Source: Mucilaginibacter saanensis (lineage in GTDB: Bacteria > Bacteroidota > Bacteroidia > Sphingobacteriales > Sphingobacteriaceae). Taken from it: DNA of 64,000 bases. A program made the position numbers and the translations under genes. The notes below the pieces were generated by a model. It was given only the letters and a program-made list of their open reading frames with translations, did no database searches and was not told where the DNA came from. Below, piece by piece: positions 36,831 to 45,510 of this stretch. Location of the stretch: assembly GCF_014200575.1 (NCBI RefSeq), contig NZ_JACHBZ010000001.1, positions 806,001 to 870,000 on the forward strand, read 5' to 3'. Every line of letters starts with the position of its first letter. Positions within the stretch are counted from its first letter, which is position 1.

Positions 36831-39782
36831 ATGAAATACAAAAAAGGGAAATATCTGTTGGCATTTACATTATTTGTTGTTACAGGTATATCAAGCGTAA
36901 ATGCCCAGGTAAAGCATGAATGGAAACAGGGCAGTGAAGCAGGTTACACCTATCGCTACGTAACCGGCGACCCCATGCATGCGCAGTTTTACAAGCTTAA
37001 AAATGGCTTAACAGTTATTCTGAGCGTTAACAAAAAGGAGCCGCGCATACAAACGCTGATCGGGGTGCGTGCAGGAAGTAACAATGACCCTAAAGATCAT
37101 ACCGGTCTTGCGCATTACTTGGAACACTTACTTTTTAAAGGAACTGATAAATACGGATCGTTAGACTGGGCTAAGGAGAAACCATACATTGACCAGATTG
37201 AGCAACTGTATGACAAGTATAACCATACTACCGATGCAGCCTCACGCAAAACCATATATCACCAGATTGATAGTGTGTCTGGTTTGGCCTCACATTATGC
37301 TATAGCCAATGAGTATGATAAACTAATGGCTGGCATGGGTGCACAAGGTACCAATGCCCACACATTTGTTGAAGAAACAGTTTATCAGGAGGACGTTCCT
37401 GCGTCATCAATAGATAAATACCTGGCAGTACAGGCAGAACGTTTCCGTTACCCGGTATTCCGTTTGTTCCACACCGAGCTGGAAGCTGTGTACGAAGAGA
37501 AAAATCGGGGATTGGATAATGACCCCCGGAAAGTGTATGCCGCCATGTTAGATGGCCTTTTCCCAACCAATAATTACGGCCAGCAAACCACTATTGGTAC
37601 GATAGAGCATTTAAAAAATCCGTCATTAATTGCAATCCGTAATTTTTACAATACCTGGTACGTACCTAACAATATGGCCATCATCATGTCGGGTGATTTT
37701 GATCCTGCTTACGTAATTAAAAAAATTGATGCTGATTTTGCCTATATGCAACCTAAGCCTTTGCATGAATATACACCAGCTCCTGAGGCGCCTATCAAAA
37801 TTCCTGTGGTTAAAGAAGTATTGGGGCCCGATGCAGAAAGCATAAATATTGCCTACCGTATGCCTGGCGTACAGGATAGCCACGCACAGGTAATGCTGGA
37901 GGTGGTAAGTCAGTTGCTGAGCAATGGCAAGGCTGGGTTGCTTGATTTGAACTTGAATCAGCAGCAAAAGGTGCAGGGGGCGGGAGCTTATAGCCAAAGC
38001 TTTAAGGACTATGCCATGCTAGTATTAAATGGCAGAGCCAAAAAAGGTCAGAGCCTTGATGAGGTTAAAGCGCTTTTGCAGGCTCAGATAGAACAAATAA
38101 AAAAAGGCGATTTTGATGCTACCCTGGTAAAAGCTATCGTAAACAATGCTCGTCTTTCAGATATCAAGGACCTCGAAAAAAATGATAATCGTGCCAATAC
38201 CCTGATGGATGCCTTTATAAAGCATAAAGGCAATAACTGGCAAAACGATGTGGGGCTGCTTGATGAAATGGCAAAAGTAAACAAGCAGCAGGTAGTTGAT
38301 TTTGCTAATCAATACCTGGGGAATAACTATGTATTGGTTTATAAGCGCATTGGCGAAGATAAAAGCATTGTAAAGGTCGAGAAGCCGGCAATTACACCAA
38401 TCTTTATCAATAAAGAAGCGCAGTCGCCATTTTTGAAAGCTATTGCCGCTATGCCGGCAACACCAGTACAGCCGCAGTGGTTAGATTATAAAAAGGATAT
38501 TCAGAAAAGTAAAGTAGGCATAGCCGAGATGCTGTATGTACAGAATAAGGACAACTCGCTCTTTACACTATCATACCGTTTTGATATGGGTAGCTGGAAC
38601 AGTAAAACGCTGCCCCTGGCTGCACAATACCTTCAGTTTTTAGGTACTGATAAAACATCGGCAGAAGCAATCATTAAAGCGTTTTATAACATTGCCTGTA
38701 ACTACAATGTAGCCGTAGGTAATGATGTAACCACGGTAACCATTACCGGTTTACAGGAAAACTTTGATAAAGCGGTATCGTTATTTGAAAACCTGATAGC
38801 TAACTGCAAAGCCGACGAAGCGGCATTTACCGCTTTTAAGGGCCGTATTGAAAAAGGAAGGGAAAATAACAAGCTTAATAAGACAATCATCATGCGCGGG
38901 CTGATACAATATGCCATGTATGGTCCCAATAACCCCTATAATTATCAATTAAGTAAAGAGGAATTGAACAGCGTAACTGCAGAGCAGCTTACCACAATGC
39001 TGCACAACTTCATGAGTTATAAACACACCGTGCTTTATTATGGTCCGGCAGCAATCACATCATTAGCAGCTACACTTGGTAAACTGCATACCATACCGGC
39101 GCAGTTTGCAACAACCCCGGTCGCCAGGGTATTTGACAAAACCAGCCAAAGCAGTAACCAGGTATTATTTGCCGATTATGACATGGTACAATCAGAAGTA
39201 TACTGGGTGCGTAACACAAGCAATTATAACCCGGATAATACCACTACCATAAATGTGTTTAATACTTATTTTGGTGCAGGCATGGGCTCTGTAGTATTTC
39301 AAACTATCAGGGAGTCGAAAGCACTGGCCTATTCAACCTTTGCGCAATATGTATCACCAGATAAAAAGGATGGGAGGTATTCGGAGGTAGCTTATGTAGG
39401 CACACAGGCCGATAAAATGAACGATGCCATACGTGGTATGAATGAGCTGTTAAACGATATGCCTGAAAATAACACGCTGTTACAAAATGCCCGGCAAGGT
39501 ATTAAGCAGGATATTGCAACAGAGCGCATTACCCAGGATGGTATTATTTACAATTACCTGGCTGCACAAAAGCTGGGATTGGATTATGATTATCGAAAAC
39601 AGGTATATGAAACAGCTGACAAGATTAATTTTGCCGATATTCAAAAGTTTCATGATGATAATCTGAAAGATAAACCTTACATCTACTGTGTTCTGGGTTC
39701 GGAAAAGAAGATCACTCCGGAAATATTAAAACAGTACGGAGATGTTAAAAAACTAACATTAGAGGAAATTTTTGGCTATTGA
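36831..39782 (+). CDS. M16-family (pitrilysin/insulinase-like) zinc peptidase
   Basis: A 983-residue exported peptidase with a signal peptide ending near SSVNAQ. The inverted zinc motif HxxEH is present: His95, Glu98 and His99 in GLAHYLEHLLFKGTDKYG, with the third-ligand region ELEAVYEEKNRGLDNDPRK about 75 residues on. The N-terminal active half is followed by an inactive half carrying the M16 partner features (VFQTIRESKALAYSTFAQYV). M16 enzymes enclose and degrade peptides of a few dozen residues, so here it would digest peptides brought in by the adjacent SusCD pair. It ends the operon; a strong bidirectional terminator follows. Confidence 0.95.
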   Translation: MKYKKGKYLLAFTLFVVTGISSVNAQVKHEWKQGSEAGYTYRYVTGDPMHAQFYKLKNGLTVILSVNKKEPRIQTLIGVRAGSNNDPKDHTGLAHYLEHLLFKGTDKYGSLDWAKEKPYIDQIEQLYDKYNHTTDAASRKTIYHQIDSVSGLASHYAIANEYDKLMAGMGAQGTNAHTFVEETVYQEDVPASSIDKYLAVQAERFRYPVFRLFHTELEAVYEEKNRGLDNDPRKVYAAMLDGLFPTNNYGQQTTIGTIEHLKNPSLIAIRNFYNTWYVPNNMAIIMSGDFDPAYVIKKIDADFAYMQPKPLHEYTPAPEAPIKIPVVKEVLGPDAESINIAYRMPGVQDSHAQVMLEVVSQLLSNGKAGLLDLNLNQQQKVQGAGAYSQSFKDYAMLVLNGRAKKGQSLDEVKALLQAQIEQIKKGDFDATLVKAIVNNARLSDIKDLEKNDNRANTLMDAFIKHKGNNWQNDVGLLDEMAKVNKQQVVDFANQYLGNNYVLVYKRIGEDKSIVKVEKPAITPIFINKEAQSPFLKAIAAMPATPVQPQWLDYKKDIQKSKVGIAEMLYVQNKDNSLFTLSYRFDMGSWNSKTLPLAAQYLQFLGTDKTSAEAIIKAFYNIACNYNVAVGNDVTTVTITGLQENFDKAVSLFENLIANCKADEAAFTAFKGRIEKGRENNKLNKTIIMRGLIQYAMYGPNNPYNYQLSKEELNSVTAEQLTTMLHNFMSYKHTVLYYGPAAITSLAATLGKLHTIPAQFATTPVARVFDKTSQSSNQVLFADYDMVQSEVYWVRNTSNYNPDNTTTINVFNTYFGAGMGSVVFQTIRESKALAYSTFAQYVSPDKKDGRYSEVAYVGTQADKMNDAIRGMNELLNDMPENNTLLQNARQGIKQDIATERITQDGIIYNYLAAQKLGLDYDYRKQVYETADKINFADIQKFHDDNLKDKPYIYCVLGSEKKITPEILKQYGDVKKLTLEEIFGY

Positions 39783-39834
39783 TATAACACAAGCCGGTAT
39801 ATAAATCACCATAAACTTCCAAATAAGTGAACTC

Positions 39835-39874
39835 ATAAAACAGGCAACATCCTTACAAGTGTTGCCTGTTTTAT
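39835..39874. terminator. Bidirectional terminator between the M16 gene and the Lrp-like gene
   Basis: Arms of 15 bases, centred on AAAACAGGCAACA (39837-39849) and TGTTGCCTGTTTT (39860-39872) and extended by two more pairs outward, around a 10-base loop. The A-run before and T-run after make it suitable for both convergent genes. Confidence 0.85.
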
Positions 39875-39887
39875 TAAATAGTAAAAT

Positions 39888-40349
39888 TTATAACGGATAT
39901 GCCGTATCGCTCTTAGTTTCAGACAAAACAAAGAAACTTTGCACAGTGGTGATATTGGGTAGGGTTGCCAGTTTGTTCCTGTAAAAATGATGATAAGCCT
40001 CCATGTCACTCGTGGCTATACGCAGGATAAAGTCAAATGTCCCGGTCATCTGGAAACATTCCATCACTTCAGGAAACTTGGCAACTTCTGCTTCAAAATT
40101 ATTTAGCGTATTGGCAGTATGGTCATTTAAAAGTACATGGCTAAAAGCAATCAGGTTTCTGTTGATCTTTTTGCTGTCAAGAATAGCTACAATACGCTTA
40201 ATGTAACCCTGGTCTTTCAACCGCCTTATCCTTTCATGAATAGTGGCAATTGATTTATGAAGCTTGTAAGATATCTCCTTGTTAGTTAATGAAGCATTTT
40301 GCTGTAAAAGCTTTAAAATTTCAAGGTCAGTTACGTCTAAATCATTCAT
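39888..40349 (-). CDS. Lrp/AsnC-family transcriptional regulator
   Basis: A 153-residue regulator. The N-terminal winged helix-turn-helix (LDVTDLEILKLLQQNASLTNKEISYKLHKSIATIHERIRRLKDQGYIKRIVAILD) is followed by the RAM ligand-binding domain (LIAFSHVLLNDHTANTLNNFEAEVAKFPEVMECFQMTGTFDFILRIATSDMEAYHHFYRN). Proteins of this class usually sense amino acids and control their metabolism. It diverges from the cysteine-synthase-like gene with 176 bases between the starts, so that gene and its own are the likely targets. The divergent region is AT-rich with TATAATTATA-type symmetry but no operator that I can fix. Confidence 0.95.
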   Translation of the reverse strand: MNDLDVTDLEILKLLQQNASLTNKEISYKLHKSIATIHERIRRLKDQGYIKRIVAILDSKKINRNLIAFSHVLLNDHTANTLNNFEAEVAKFPEVMECFQMTGTFDFILRIATSDMEAYHHFYRNKLATLPNITTVQSFFVLSETKSDTAYPL

Positions 40350-40525
40350 TTATAAAAGTTTAAAAGGTGGGCTGTTGAAAAAACATACAATGATAGGAAC
40401 TAACAATTGTAAAAGCTGAAAATAAACAAACTATAATTATAATTAGCCATAAAATTTACGGTTTTTTTGAAAATGATTGTTACTATTATAGGATATGCTG
40501 AAATTTAAGCAATAAAAATTAAAGT

Positions 40526-41587
40526 ATGAGAGACGGGGTAGCAGTATTGGATTTAACAATAAATATGGAAAAAAAGTTTCAGGACTTATGGTATCTGGTG
40601 GGCAACACGCCGATGTTAAAATTACAGTATACCTACAAGGGGAAGCCTGGAGAAATTTATGTGAAATGCGAACATTATAACCTTACGGGCAGTGTAAAGG
40701 ACAGGATGGCGCTGTATATTTTATACAAGGCTTATAAAAATGGAAATATAGCATCCGGCGATACCATTATTGAGGCCACCAGTGGCAACACGGGTATTGC
40801 TTTTGCAGCAATTGGAAGGGCGCTGGGGCACAACGTAAAGATAATTATGCCCAATTGGCTAAGTAAAGAGCGGATTGATATTATCAAAAGCATGGGGGCC
40901 GAGGTATTATTGATCAGTAAAGAACAAGGTGGTTTTTTAGGCAGTATTAAATTAAGTGAGGAATTAGCTGCTGATGGTGGCGTTTTTTTACCTAAGCAAT
41001 TTGAAAACCTTTACAATGCCGAAGCGCACGAAATGACCACCGGGCCCGAAATATGGGAGCAACTTGTTGGCCTGGGCCTTAAGCCCGATGCATTTGTGGC
41101 GGGGGTAGGTACAGGCGGAACAGTAATGGGAGCGGGCAAATATCTAAAAATGATGAACCCCGAAGTTAAGATTCATCCCCTTGAACCTGCTGAGTCGCCA
41201 ACGTTAACAACCGGACACAAAGTAGGCAGCCATCGTATACAGGGAATTTCGGATGAGTTTATACCGGCAATTGTAAAGCTGGACACCATGGACAAGGTAG
41301 TGCAGGCCAGTGATGGTGATGCCATTATTATGGCGCAAAAGTTATCTAAACAACTGGGATTGGCTGTAGGTATATCATCAGGTGCCAATGTTATCGGCGC
41401 CATTAAATTAAAGGAACAGTTGGGAGTTGATGCAGTAGTGGTTACGCTGCTATGTGATAGCAATAAAAAGTACCTGAGTACCGATCTGGTAAAAGAAGAA
41501 CCTATTAAAGAAAGCTACATATCAACAGATACGGATTTTACCGGCTACCAGCCTATTTCCCGCCTAAATGAACCCGTTATTCAATAA
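40526..41587 (+). CDS. Cysteine synthase-like PLP enzyme (fold II)
   Basis: A 353-residue PLP-dependent enzyme of the cysteine synthase/cystathionine beta-synthase family. The PLP lysine is Lys58 in [15 protein letters not shown]; the phosphate-cradle loops are [15 protein letters not shown] and [16 protein letters not shown], and [15 protein letters not shown] is also typical. It would form cysteine or a related beta-substituted amino acid. A second ATG at 40565 ([20 protein letters not shown]) matches the usual family start better, so the true protein may be 13 residues shorter. It is divergent from an Lrp-like regulator and leads an operon with split DsbD genes. Confidence 0.93.
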   Translation: MRDGVAVLDLTINMEKKFQDLWYLVGNTPMLKLQYTYKGKPGEIYVKCEHYNLTGSVKDRMALYILYKAYKNGNIASGDTIIEATSGNTGIAFAAIGRALGHNVKIIMPNWLSKERIDIIKSMGAEVLLISKEQGGFLGSIKLSEELAADGGVFLPKQFENLYNAEAHEMTTGPEIWEQLVGLGLKPDAFVAGVGTGGTVMGAGKYLKMMNPEVKIHPLEPAESPTLTTGHKVGSHRIQGISDEFIPAIVKLDTMDKVVQASDGDAIIMAQKLSKQLGLAVGISSGANVIGAIKLKEQLGVDAVVVTLLCDSNKKYLSTDLVKEEPIKESYISTDTDFTGYQPISRLNEPVIQ

Positions 41588-41605
41588 TTAATCAAGAAAA
41601 ATAAG

Positions 41606-42055
41606 ATGAAAAAAATTACAACTATAATAACCATGCTGATCTTGTTTGCCCTGCAAAGCAAATCGCAGATTTTACAACCGGTAAAGTGGAGTTATGCCGC
41701 CAAGAAAACCAGCGCAACTGAGGCAGTGGTATTTATTAAGGCAACTATTGATGCCGGCTGGCACGTATATTCCCAGTTTGTTAAAGACGGTGGCCCTGTG
41801 AAAACCACTATTGATTTTACCCCGTCAAATACTTTTACCCTGGTAGGTAAAACCACTGAACCCCAGCCTATAACCCGGATGGAAAAAGCTTTTGGAATGG
41901 AGGTTGGTTTTTTTGAAAACAGCGTGATTTTTCAGCAGAAGATTAAGCTGAAGGCCAGGCAGGTTACTGTTAGCGGTAAGTTGGAATATATGACCTGTAA
42001 CGATCAGAAGTGCTTGCCTCCGGACGATATAGACTTTAGCATACCCGTAAAATAA
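41606..42055 (+). CDS. DsbD alpha-domain-like exported protein
   Basis: A 149-residue exported protein with a signal peptide ending around ALQSKSQ. The body matches the N-terminal disulfide-accepting domain of DsbD: ILQPVKWSYAAKKTSATEAVVFIKATIDAGWHVYSQFVKDGGPVKTTIDF and the cysteine pair in LEYMTCNDQKCLPPDDIDFSI. In Escherichia coli this alpha domain is part of DsbD; here it is a separate protein, while the beta and gamma parts are encoded two genes downstream. It would pass electrons from the membrane DsbD to periplasmic partners, such as the TlpA-like proteins. It starts 18 bases after the cysteine-synthase gene. Confidence 0.88.
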   Translation: MKKITTIITMLILFALQSKSQILQPVKWSYAAKKTSATEAVVFIKATIDAGWHVYSQFVKDGGPVKTTIDFTPSNTFTLVGKTTEPQPITRMEKAFGMEVGFFENSVIFQQKIKLKARQVTVSGKLEYMTCNDQKCLPPDDIDFSIPVK

Positions 42056-42068
42056 ACCTGTAAAATTC

Positions 42069-42440
42069 ATGGAATCAATGCGGATTTGGGAGTACCCCAG
42101 GCTATGCCTTTGCCTGATTTTTTCCGGGTTCTTGCTGTCTTGCGTGGTAAAACGTCCGGTTGATGCCGTTAAACCGGAAGCATTATTGTCAGCTGCCCAT
42201 GTTTATTGGGATGTTGAAATACAGCTAAAGATAAATGTAATGGGCTTGGGATCGTCGGGTAATAGCAGCAGTTTTTTATCACCGTATGCTGTTAACCAGT
42301 TAACAGATAATTATCATCAGGCAGGAGGGCTGTTGCTCCAATATCACCTTGATAACCTTGACCAGATACAAGAATTACGTGATGAACTTGGTTCTACAGG
42401 GATTGTAACAAACATCAGGATCAAAAAAAACAAAGATTAA
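42069..42440 (+). CDS. Small putative lipoprotein of unknown function
   Basis: A 123-residue protein with a lipoprotein signal (LCLCLIFSGFLLSCVVKRP; lipidated Cys at about residue 25). The mature part has VYWDVEIQLKINVMGLGSSGNSSSFLSPYAVNQLTDNY and a charged C-terminal ENRE-free helix/strand ending IVTNIRIKKNKD; I do not recognise a domain. Its last base is shared with the ATG of the following DsbD gene (TAATG), so translation is coupled. It may be an accessory factor of the redox operon. Confidence 0.75.
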   Translation: MESMRIWEYPRLCLCLIFSGFLLSCVVKRPVDAVKPEALLSAAHVYWDVEIQLKINVMGLGSSGNSSSFLSPYAVNQLTDNYHQAGGLLLQYHLDNLDQIQELRDELGSTGIVTNIRIKKNKD

Positions 42441-44113
42441 TGAAGCGGATCATATTATTTATTTTACTAATTACAGGAATCGTGTTTGCCCAAAATGTGG
42501 TAAAGGCACAAGACACTGCTTCAAGCTCAGGTATAGAATTTACCCCTATTAATCCATCCCCGGCTGCAAAAACCACCGGGACAACAAAAGAAGACGGCAG
42601 CCGGGAAAAAGCAGTGGACAAAAAAAGTGGAAAGACCGCATTAAAAGCGGCTAAAAAAGAGCAAAGCAAACAAACCCTATGGGCCATATTTTTAGCTGGC
42701 TTGGCAGGTGGATTTGCAGCCCTGTTAATGCCCTGCATTTTCCCCATGCTTCCGTTAACGGTTAGCTATTTCACCAAATCGGGCGATAAAAAGGGGAGCC
42801 CGGTAGGCAAGGCAGCTATTTATGGCATCAGTATAATAGCCATATATGTGGTGATGGGGCTTCTGGTAACCGTAATTTTTGGCGCCGACGCCTTAAATAG
42901 TTTATCAACCAACGGCATCTTCAACTTTGGTTTCTTCCTGTTGATTGTGGCGTTCGCCGCATCTTTTCTGGGCGCTTTTGAAATTACCCTGCCTTCGGGC
43001 TGGGTAAATAAAATGGATCAGAACTCAGACAAAGGTGGCTTAGCCGGATTGTTTTTTATGGCGGCTACATTAGCGCTGGTATCCTTTAGTTGTACTGGCC
43101 CTATTATTGGCACACTGTTGGTTCAGGCCGCTACTACGGGGGCCTTATTGGGGCCAGCTATTGGTATGCTGGGTTTTGCGCTGGCGTTGGCCATACCGTT
43201 TGTATTGTTTGCTATGTTTCCCAGCTGGCTTCAGTCGTTACCAAAATCAGGCGGATGGCTTAACAGTGTAAAGGTTACATTGGGCTTTCTGGAGCTGGCG
43301 CTATCCCTCAAATTCCTGAGCAATGTTGACCTGGCTTATCACTGGCATTGGTTTGACAGGGAAATATTCCTGGTATTGTGGATTGTGATTTTTACGCTGA
43401 TGGGTTTTTATTTGCTGGGTAAACTAAAATTTAGCCATGACATCGATCTGAAGTTTATTTCGGTGCCAAGACTTTTTCTGGCCATTATTGTTTTGGCGTT
43501 CAGCATGTATATGATACCGGGGTTGTGGGGCGCGCCACTCAAATCAATCAGTGCTTTTCTTCCGCCGCAGGCTACCCAGGATTTTGACTTGTCAAATCCC
43601 GGCATGAATACCAATAATCAAAATAGTAATAATATTACCGATACCCAACCGCATAAATATGCCGATCTGTTTGATAAGCCAAAGGGGTTTAATCCCTATT
43701 TTGATTATGCTGAAGGCCTTGCTTATGCAAAAAAGGTACATAAACCGGTGATGATAGACTTTACCGGCCATGCCTGTGTAAATTGCCGTAAAATGGAAGC
43801 CAATGTGTGGCCTGACAAACAGGTGTATCAAAGAGTTACCCGGGATTATGTGTTGATACAATTATACGTTGACGATAAGACAGATCTGGCTAAAGCTGAA
43901 CAGACCACCACACCCGAAGGAAGAAAAATACAAACCATCGGCAATAAATGGAGCTACCTTCAAACTTCAAAATTTGTATCCAATTCGCAGCCGTTTTACG
44001 TGTTGCTTGATCCGGATACGGAGGAACCTTTGGTAACGCCGCAAGGGGCAGATTATGATCCGGTTAGTTATTTGAAATACCTGGATAGCGGTTTGAAAGT
44101 TTATGTTAAATAA
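42440..44113 (+). CDS. DsbD-like thiol:disulfide interchange protein (membrane plus thioredoxin domains)
   Basis: A 557-residue inner-membrane electron carrier. After a signal-like N terminus and a low-complexity charged linker, the CcdA/DsbD membrane domain begins near residue 75, with eight hydrophobic segments and the two key cysteines in ALLMPCIFPMLPLTVSYFTK and LVSFSCTGPIIGTLLVQAA. The C-terminal gamma thioredoxin domain has Cys446 and Cys449 in TGHACVNCRKMEANVW and the cis-Pro segment VSNSQPFYVLLDPD. It moves reducing power from cytoplasmic thioredoxin to the periplasm. The alpha domain is encoded separately at 41606. Gene order ties periplasmic reduction to cysteine metabolism. Confidence 0.95.
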   Translation: MKRIILFILLITGIVFAQNVVKAQDTASSSGIEFTPINPSPAAKTTGTTKEDGSREKAVDKKSGKTALKAAKKEQSKQTLWAIFLAGLAGGFAALLMPCIFPMLPLTVSYFTKSGDKKGSPVGKAAIYGISIIAIYVVMGLLVTVIFGADALNSLSTNGIFNFGFFLLIVAFAASFLGAFEITLPSGWVNKMDQNSDKGGLAGLFFMAATLALVSFSCTGPIIGTLLVQAATTGALLGPAIGMLGFALALAIPFVLFAMFPSWLQSLPKSGGWLNSVKVTLGFLELALSLKFLSNVDLAYHWHWFDREIFLVLWIVIFTLMGFYLLGKLKFSHDIDLKFISVPRLFLAIIVLAFSMYMIPGLWGAPLKSISAFLPPQATQDFDLSNPGMNTNNQNSNNITDTQPHKYADLFDKPKGFNPYFDYAEGLAYAKKVHKPVMIDFTGHACVNCRKMEANVWPDKQVYQRVTRDYVLIQLYVDDKTDLAKAEQTTTPEGRKIQTIGNKWSYLQTSKFVSNSQPFYVLLDPDTEEPLVTPQGADYDPVSYLKYLDSGLKVYVK

Positions 44114-44195
44114 TGGGTTGATACATCATTATCATCCTGATGTTACTTAGCCGTCATAAGGGCAAAGATGGGTTTGACGGAATACTATAAAAGGC

Positions 44196-44226
44196 TTCAA
44201 TCGTTCTTTATTCAGTTAATAGTTAA
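44196..44226. repeat. Intergenic repeat, copy 2
   Basis: TTCAATCGTTCTTTA then TTCAGTTAATAGTTAA. The first 15 bases are identical to the copy at 27191-27222 and the second half differs by a few bases. As there, a hairpin containing GGCAT follows, here after 9 bases. Confidence 0.6.
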
Positions 44227-44235
44227 AATAAATTG

Positions 44236-44261
44236 AAGGCATCCTCAGAAGCGGATGTCTT
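44236..44261 (+). terminator. Terminator-like hairpin downstream of dsbD
   Basis: AAGGCATCC (44236-44244) pairs with GGATGTCTT (44253-44261) with one G-U pair; an 8-base loop separates them and TTATTAATTT follows. It lies about 120 bases after the DsbD gene. Confidence 0.6.
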
Positions 44262-44407
44262 TATTAATTTGATAGGATAGCGGCATTACCTTGCAGCAAT
44301 ATCTGCTGCTTGTTTTCTCATTTAAAGTAAAATCTTTACACAGACGTTTGCGCGGTTAATAGTTCATTATATTAAGGTTTAAAAGCGGCACATTGCTAAA
44401 TAAAAAT

Positions 44408-44437
44408 CCCGGCCCTCTTATTAAAAAGAAGACCGGG
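44408..44437 (-). terminator. Intrinsic terminator for the PepSY-like lipoprotein gene
   Basis: CCCGG (44408-44412) pairs with CCGGG (44433-44437), with an inner TCTT/AAGA stem. Read on the minus strand, the hairpin is followed by ATTTTTATTT, so it fits a rho-independent terminator 27 bases beyond the minus-strand stop at 44464. Confidence 0.7.
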
Positions 44438-44463
44438 TAATTGATTATACTGATGAATTATTT

Positions 44464-45363
44464 TTAATGTACAGCAAAAGCTTTTACAAAAACGGCTCCA
44501 CCATCAAACAATATCACGTACTTAGTATTGTTTGAGGTGATCAATACAGCGTACGCTTTAACGGTTCCGTCAATGCTTGCGGCGTAAGCTTTGTCAAACA
44601 CATAACCGGGATAGGTTGTGCTCAAATAAGTGGTAATGCTTGCGGGCAGGTTGGCGGCGGCTAGCGATGTATACTTGCCAATGTTTTTGTCAATCTGTAT
44701 ACGTTTAACAAAGGTGCCGCTGGCTTTAATGGCCGTTGCAAATAATCCGTTGTTTCTACTAAACAGGATATAGGTACTGTCCGGCGCAATGGCGGCATGT
44801 AAAAGGGTATCAGTTGAGTAGTTAGCAGAAAAGTAGCTGGTAACAGCTTTGGGTAAGGCTGATAAAGCTATGGTATCCCTGTGTTTGCCATCCCTGTTAT
44901 CAAACGGGCCACCGGGGTGCCAACCTCTGCCCACCAGATCGGGCCCCTCCCTTTGTTCCAGGATGCTTACAAATGTTCCTGTTGCGGTGAACTTGAGTCC
45001 TATATAATTGCTGTTATATTTAATCAGCACAATATAGTTCACTACCGTTTTAATACTATCGGTAATGGTATAAGCCTTTTTAAAGGTATAGCCGCTGTAA
45101 TTAGCTGTAAGATAATTGCCAATGGCTGTTGGCAGGGCACTAAAGGCAACGGTGTCTTTTTTGTCATGATGACCATAGCAGCCAACCATGTACACGCTGT
45201 CGGTAGTACCCGAAGCCAGGTTAATCCCAATAGCACCGGTTGATGTAACCGTAGTTGAGCTAGTGCTTTTAGCTGCAGCCGATTTGGAAGCATTGTCTTT
45301 CTGACATGATGATAGACAGCTTAATGTGCCCATCACCACCAACATAGTGTAAATAGATTTCAT
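44464..45363 (-). CDS. Lipoprotein with three PepSY-like (BLIP-like) repeats
   Basis: A 299-residue lipoprotein; the chosen ATG gives MKSIYTMLVVMGTLSCLSSC, with the lipidated Cys at about residue 20. After a Ser/Thr-rich linker it has three related units, each starting with a Leu-Pro helix: SALPTAIGNYLTANYSGYTF, SALPKAVTSYFSANYSTDTL and ANLPASITTYLSTTYPGYVF, each followed by strands with KAY..., YIVLIK or YAVLIT. These match the PepSY-like putative beta-lactamase-inhibitor-like domains common in Bacteroidota. The family may bind or inhibit proteases or other periplasmic proteins, but no function is established. It is adjacent to, and on the same strand as, a pepsin-like lipoprotein. Confidence 0.8.
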   Translation of the reverse strand: MKSIYTMLVVMGTLSCLSSCQKDNASKSAAAKSTSSTTVTSTGAIGINLASGTTDSVYMVGCYGHHDKKDTVAFSALPTAIGNYLTANYSGYTFKKAYTITDSIKTVVNYIVLIKYNSNYIGLKFTATGTFVSILEQREGPDLVGRGWHPGGPFDNRDGKHRDTIALSALPKAVTSYFSANYSTDTLLHAAIAPDSTYILFSRNNGLFATAIKASGTFVKRIQIDKNIGKYTSLAAANLPASITTYLSTTYPGYVFDKAYAASIDGTVKAYAVLITSNNTKYVILFDGGAVFVKAFAVH

Positions 45364-45510
45364 TTTTTTTTGAATTAATTTAACAATCAATTTTATGCAG
45401 GGAGACAGGCTAATTTTGGTAGTATGAAATTAACGGAGAGGTGCTTTGCTTGTATTAATGTATCGACGAATGTGGATTTAAAATCGATAAATGAAAGATG
45501 CAGCCAGCGT

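Larger units (their letters stand above)
44114..44407. other. Intergenic region with repeat copy 2 and two hairpins
   Basis: Together with the terminator that follows, this gap of about 350 bases between convergent genes holds the second copy of an intergenic repeat (44196-44226), a terminator-like hairpin (44236-44261), and a smaller hairpin GCAGCA/TGCTGC at 44293-44309 followed by a T-rich run. No coding frame of interest was seen. Confidence 0.6.

Noticed and set aside
40350..40525. Riboswitch upstream of the cysteine-synthase-like gene
   Set aside because: The region is AT-rich with short symmetric stretches only. No known aptamer core was recognised, and the divergent Lrp-like gene explains regulation more simply.
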